Shown here one piece after another: positions 61,275 through 64,000 of a stretch of DNA of 64,000 nt. The notes below the pieces were generated by a model. It was not told where the DNA came from. It did not search any database and saw only the letters and a list, made by a program, of their open reading frames with translations. Every line of letters begins with the position of its first letter. Within the stretch, counting starts at the first letter, position 1. The translations under genes were made by a program, and so were the position numbers. Where the stretch lies: positions 1-64,000 of the forward strand of contig JAEZPG010000035.1 of the NCBI GenBank assembly GCA_023413555.1. The letters are read 5' to 3'. The DNA comes from Bacillota bacterium. Its GTDB lineage: Bacteria > Bacillota > Clostridia > Lachnospirales > Lachnospiraceae.

Positions 61275-62486
61275 TTATTTCTCCAGTTTTCTAAACTTTA
61301 TAAATGTAAACAACCCATATGCAAGTACTAAAATTCCTATAGTATAAATAATATCTGTAAAACGGATTGTCTTTACTCCTAGTATTATATCAGTAATACC
61401 ACCAATAAACCAGTAATTTGGTATTTTTTTTACTATCTGTGATACTGTCTCTGACTGAAATTGTCCCAGAATCCCCAGAATACTAATACTACCCAAACTA
61501 AGGATAATTAAAAATCCTACAAATTGATATCCTATTTTGCTTAAGATATGTCTCCTCAAACAAGTAAAAAGTAAAGTAACCGCCAACATAAAACTACTAA
61601 CCAAACTAATAAGGTAGAACAGATGAGTACTAATCGGTATCGATAATTGAGTAACCAAATACCAGACGACTAACATAGCCATCACACTCTCTATAAGGAT
61701 AAGTGTAATATGATCCGCTAATTCCATGGTCCAGGAGGAGATTGTTGAAAGGCGAGTACGCTTTTCTACTATAAGGCTTTTATCCATGGAGGTGATAACC
61801 TGCATGATTAAAAAAGCAAGAAAAACACTACTTAGCGCAAGAAATAGTTCTGTACTAATAATATTGTTAGCAATATCGTTGGCTGATTGAGCACCGTCCT
61901 CTGTTATGTTATAAAACTTATATTCAAAGGCAAAGGCCTCTTCCTGATTCTCATACTCCGTGTCTATAAACTTGTTATAATCTATGCTATATACAAGATT
62001 ATCATATTGAGGAAACGTCTTGTGAAGGAGCTCCCCTTCTTTTATTACAATATCCTTAATCATAGCCTGAGCAAAAAGATCTGATAAAATAGACGCATAT
62101 TGGTTTTGACCTAAATATACCATTTTGACAAGTTTAGAAAATTCATAGTGATTTACAGATTCTTCAAAACCATTGTTTATAACAAAATAGGCATAAATGC
62201 GTTCTTTTCTCAAGTTATTCATTTGTTCTTCTTCTGTACCCGGTTGTAAGACAACACTTGTTAATGCGGAAAGCCTGTCCACCACTGTTTTTGATAGAGT
62301 ACTGTTGTCCAAATCCACGATTCCAACAGGAATACTGCTTTTCTTTTCATAATCTCTAATCAATCCAGAACAAACAATACTGAGAAGTAATGTAATTACG
62401 CAAAAACTGATGATCCCTATATAATTAGAAGCTATGTTTTTTAAATTAACTTTAATCAGGGATAGTAATTTACTTAGTTGTCTCAT
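61275..62486 (-). CDS. ABC-2 type permease (second of a pair)
   Basis: The 403-residue protein has one membrane helix near residues 22-44, an external domain of about 180 residues (IPVGIVDLDNSTLSKTVV is the family start of this domain), and five or six helices in the C-terminal half. This is the ABC2_membrane_3 layout (YhgE/YhaP/NatB-like). Its ATG overlaps the stop of the first permease (ATGA), so the two probably form a heterodimer. No ATP-binding gene lies between them or downstream. Confidence 0.88.
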   Translation of the reverse strand: MRQLSKLLSLIKVNLKNIASNYIGIISFCVITLLLSIVCSGLIRDYEKKSSIPVGIVDLDNSTLSKTVVDRLSALTSVVLQPGTEEEQMNNLRKERIYAYFVINNGFEESVNHYEFSKLVKMVYLGQNQYASILSDLFAQAMIKDIVIKEGELLHKTFPQYDNLVYSIDYNKFIDTEYENQEEAFAFEYKFYNITEDGAQSANDIANNIISTELFLALSSVFLAFLIMQVITSMDKSLIVEKRTRLSTISSWTMELADHITLILIESVMAMLVVWYLVTQLSIPISTHLFYLISLVSSFMLAVTLLFTCLRRHILSKIGYQFVGFLIILSLGSISILGILGQFQSETVSQIVKKIPNYWFIGGITDIILGVKTIRFTDIIYTIGILVLAYGLFTFIKFRKLEK

Positions 62487-63694
62487 TCTATCTCCCTCCT
62501 TCTATCTTGGTGGCGAAGAATAAAACAAGATAACCCATAAAGTAATAAAACAGTAAATATCATAATCAGTGTAAAGCAGCCAATATTAATTAAATTAGTT
62601 CCATTTCCGAATTTTATAAGATTCTGTATGATATAAAAAGTTGGAGTTAACCTACTGTATAATAAAAATTGTTCTGGCAAAAGTGAAATTGGAATTAATA
62701 TGCCACCAATAATAGATAATAATATAAGTCCAAAGGTACATATTACAGCATACTGTTGACTGTTACTACAGAGTATAGAAATAAATAGAAAGAACATATT
62801 TGCTAACAGAATACACAAATCTATATATAGGTATGTTCCGAAGGAAACATTGCAATGCATAAAACTTGAAACCACCTGCAAAAGCAGATTAAAACAAAGC
62901 ATCCATATGATAGCATTCATTATTAGAATCGTTGCTGTAATACTGTAAATAGAATGACCTGCTATACGTAACCTATCAAAAGTCCTCATTTGTCTTTCCT
63001 TTAAAAACCTGTTTCCACTCAAACTGGCTGTTAACAATATGAATAACACTAATATTGCCCATATATAATACTGCTGTATAGGAGTAGAAGGTATCTCGAG
63101 AACTTCATTTTTCATAAAAAACTTATCTCTATTTAACACTAGTTGGACCAAGTCAATGGAAGTGTCTACATTCATCTTATTTCTAGCGTCTTCTCCCATA
63201 CGATAAACTCCACCGAGACGATAAAGTCCACCAGAAACCACCTGTACATTAGTAATATATGTACCATAACTATCTAAAATATTTTTCAAAAGTACAGAAT
63301 ACATCATATTTGATGTATTCATATTTACATCAATTGTAATATACTCCGCTCCCATTAAACTTTTTGAAAAGTTTTGGGGGATTACTAGATAAGCTAATAA
63401 CTTTCCTTGGTCAAAGTGCACTTCCATGTTTTTCTGAGTATCATAGATAATATTAGCAAACTTAGTAATGCTATCTGTATTTTTAAAATAGTTTAGAATC
63501 AACTTCGAGTAGAACGAATTATCATGATCTACGACCCCTATGGTAATATTGGGGGTAACCTCTGTTTCCTCTTGTGGCTTAGATCCTGCAGTTAGGGCCA
63601 AAGCCCCAACTATCAGAACCGTAATTATAAAAAATATTAAATTCTTTTTACTAGACAATAACTCTTTTATTGTCTTGATGATATAACCAGACAT
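62483..63694 (-). CDS. ABC-2 type permease (first of a pair)
   Basis: This 403-residue protein has the same layout as its partner: an N-terminal helix (FIITVLIVGALALTAG), an external domain that starts ITIGVVDHDNSFYSKL and C-terminal helices. It is a distinct paralogue. The start is set at 63694 (MSGYIIK), 5 bases after TAGGAG; the in-frame extension to 63724 overlaps the upstream gene. An ATPase encoded elsewhere, or none, may energise the pair. Confidence 0.88.
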   Translation of the reverse strand: MSGYIIKTIKELLSSKKNLIFFIITVLIVGALALTAGSKPQEETEVTPNITIGVVDHDNSFYSKLILNYFKNTDSITKFANIIYDTQKNMEVHFDQGKLLAYLVIPQNFSKSLMGAEYITIDVNMNTSNMMYSVLLKNILDSYGTYITNVQVVSGGLYRLGGVYRMGEDARNKMNVDTSIDLVQLVLNRDKFFMKNEVLEIPSTPIQQYYIWAILVLFILLTASLSGNRFLKERQMRTFDRLRIAGHSIYSITATILIMNAIIWMLCFNLLLQVVSSFMHCNVSFGTYLYIDLCILLANMFFLFISILCSNSQQYAVICTFGLILLSIIGGILIPISLLPEQFLLYSRLTPTFYIIQNLIKFGNGTNLINIGCFTLIMIFTVLLLYGLSCFILRHQDRRREIE

Positions 63695-63702
63695 AGTCTC
63701 TC

Positions 63703-64000
63703 CTATCGAGGTGCTAATACCCAAGAATCAAACCATCTTAAGAAATTGTCTACATACCATTTATGAACAGTCATGCCACTTAACACTGGATAAAACATAA
63801 AGAATAGCACCACGGTAAGCGCCACAAATAAGATAATCCAAGGTTTTAATTTAGGATGTTTAGTCATTAAATGATAGATGCAAAATACAATCATTAGAAC
63901 CACAAATGGTACACTTGGGAAATAATGATAGATAAAGGTACACCTTGAAACAAGAACCCATGGTAGATACTGAGCAATATAACCAATTAAGAGGAAGGTT
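63703..64000 (-). CDS. C-terminal part of a protein O-mannosyltransferase-like (GT39/PMT) membrane protein
   Basis: The frame is open to the right edge. The visible 98 residues include YLPWVLVSRCTFIYHYFPSV and FYPVLSGMTVHKWYVDNFLR, which follow the conserved four-helix C-terminal domain of bacterial dolichyl-phosphate-mannose-type protein mannosyltransferases. Such enzymes move mannose from a polyprenyl carrier to secreted proteins at the outer membrane face. The stop is 8 bases before the first permease start, so they are probably co-transcribed. The N-terminus is outside the window. Confidence 0.8.
   Translation of the reverse strand, partial: TFLLIGYIAQYLPWVLVSRCTFIYHYFPSVPFVVLMIVFCIYHLMTKHPKLKPWIILFVALTVVLFFMFYPVLSGMTVHKWYVDNFLRWFDSWVLAPR

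Noticed and set aside
1..64000. CRISPR arrays, tRNA or rRNA genes, prophage, intact insertion sequences
   Set aside because: Reading both strands I saw no regularly spaced direct repeats, no tRNA-like cloverleaf with a TTCGA loop, no rRNA signatures and no phage structural genes. A covariance search would be needed to exclude small RNAs fully.

Overview
The window is low-G+C Firmicutes DNA. It looks like a spore-forming, anaerobic member of the Clostridia, probably Lachnospiraceae. The evidence is AT-rich spacers with strong AGGAGG-type ribosome sites, an IspH-ribosomal S1 fusion gene (typical of Clostridia), sporulation genes (SpoIIIE, YlbJ, an alpha/beta SASP, GerW, a SpoVK-like ATPase, a CwlC-like amidase) and formate-tetrahydrofolate ligase. 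The overall content resembles Lachnoclostridium phytofermentans, but the species call is an inference. Nearly all genes lie on the minus strand, so the text below reads from high to low coordinates along transcription.

Right end (64.0-57.0 kb): the tail of a protein O-mannosyltransferase-like membrane protein, two ABC-2 type permeases without an ATPase gene beside them, two unrecognised proteins, then DUF2953-gerW, rpmB, and asp23-yloV. Next (55.1-47.2 kb) come recG, a SpoVK-like AAA+ ATPase, a SASP gene, rsmD-coaD-DivIVA-like, ylbJ (plus strand), a LytTR regulator whose receiver lacks the phospho-acceptor aspartate, and oligoendopeptidase F convergent with tmcAL (plus strand).

Middle (43.9-28.2 kb): a class Ic aspartate aminotransferase, pnp with a long leader hairpin, an M16 peptidase, metY, tepA and spoIIIE. 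These are followed by two adjacent RimK-like ATP-grasp ligases, fhs, pyrBI (plus strand) and a stand-alone aconitase-like hydratase. Between 25.4 and 24.0 kb lies a decayed patch with a frameshifted zinc-ribbon gene and a zinc-ribbon fragment resembling an IS1595-type transposase. A ferredoxin gene precedes it, and a lipoprotein and a CwlC-like amidase follow.

Left part (23.1-0 kb): folD, an orphan gene, a large membrane protein (plus strand), rimO-pgsA-cinA coupled by ATGA overlaps, a BaiN/YhiN-type flavoprotein with cmk and ispH-rpsA, cheR, and plsX-acpP. A degenerate, internally deleted group II intron sits directly after the acpP terminator. It is followed by rnc-smc-ftsY, ilvA, a beta carbonic anhydrase, SOS-controlled recA, recX and the start of a probable RNase Y gene.

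Most of the window is housekeeping (DNA repair and segregation, RNA turnover, lipid and folate metabolism) interleaved with sporulation genes. I found no CRISPR array, prophage, intact insertion sequence, rRNA or tRNA. The least ordinary items are the intron relic, the pseudo-receiver regulator, the paired ATP-grasp enzymes, and the structured leaders of pnp and spoIIIE.
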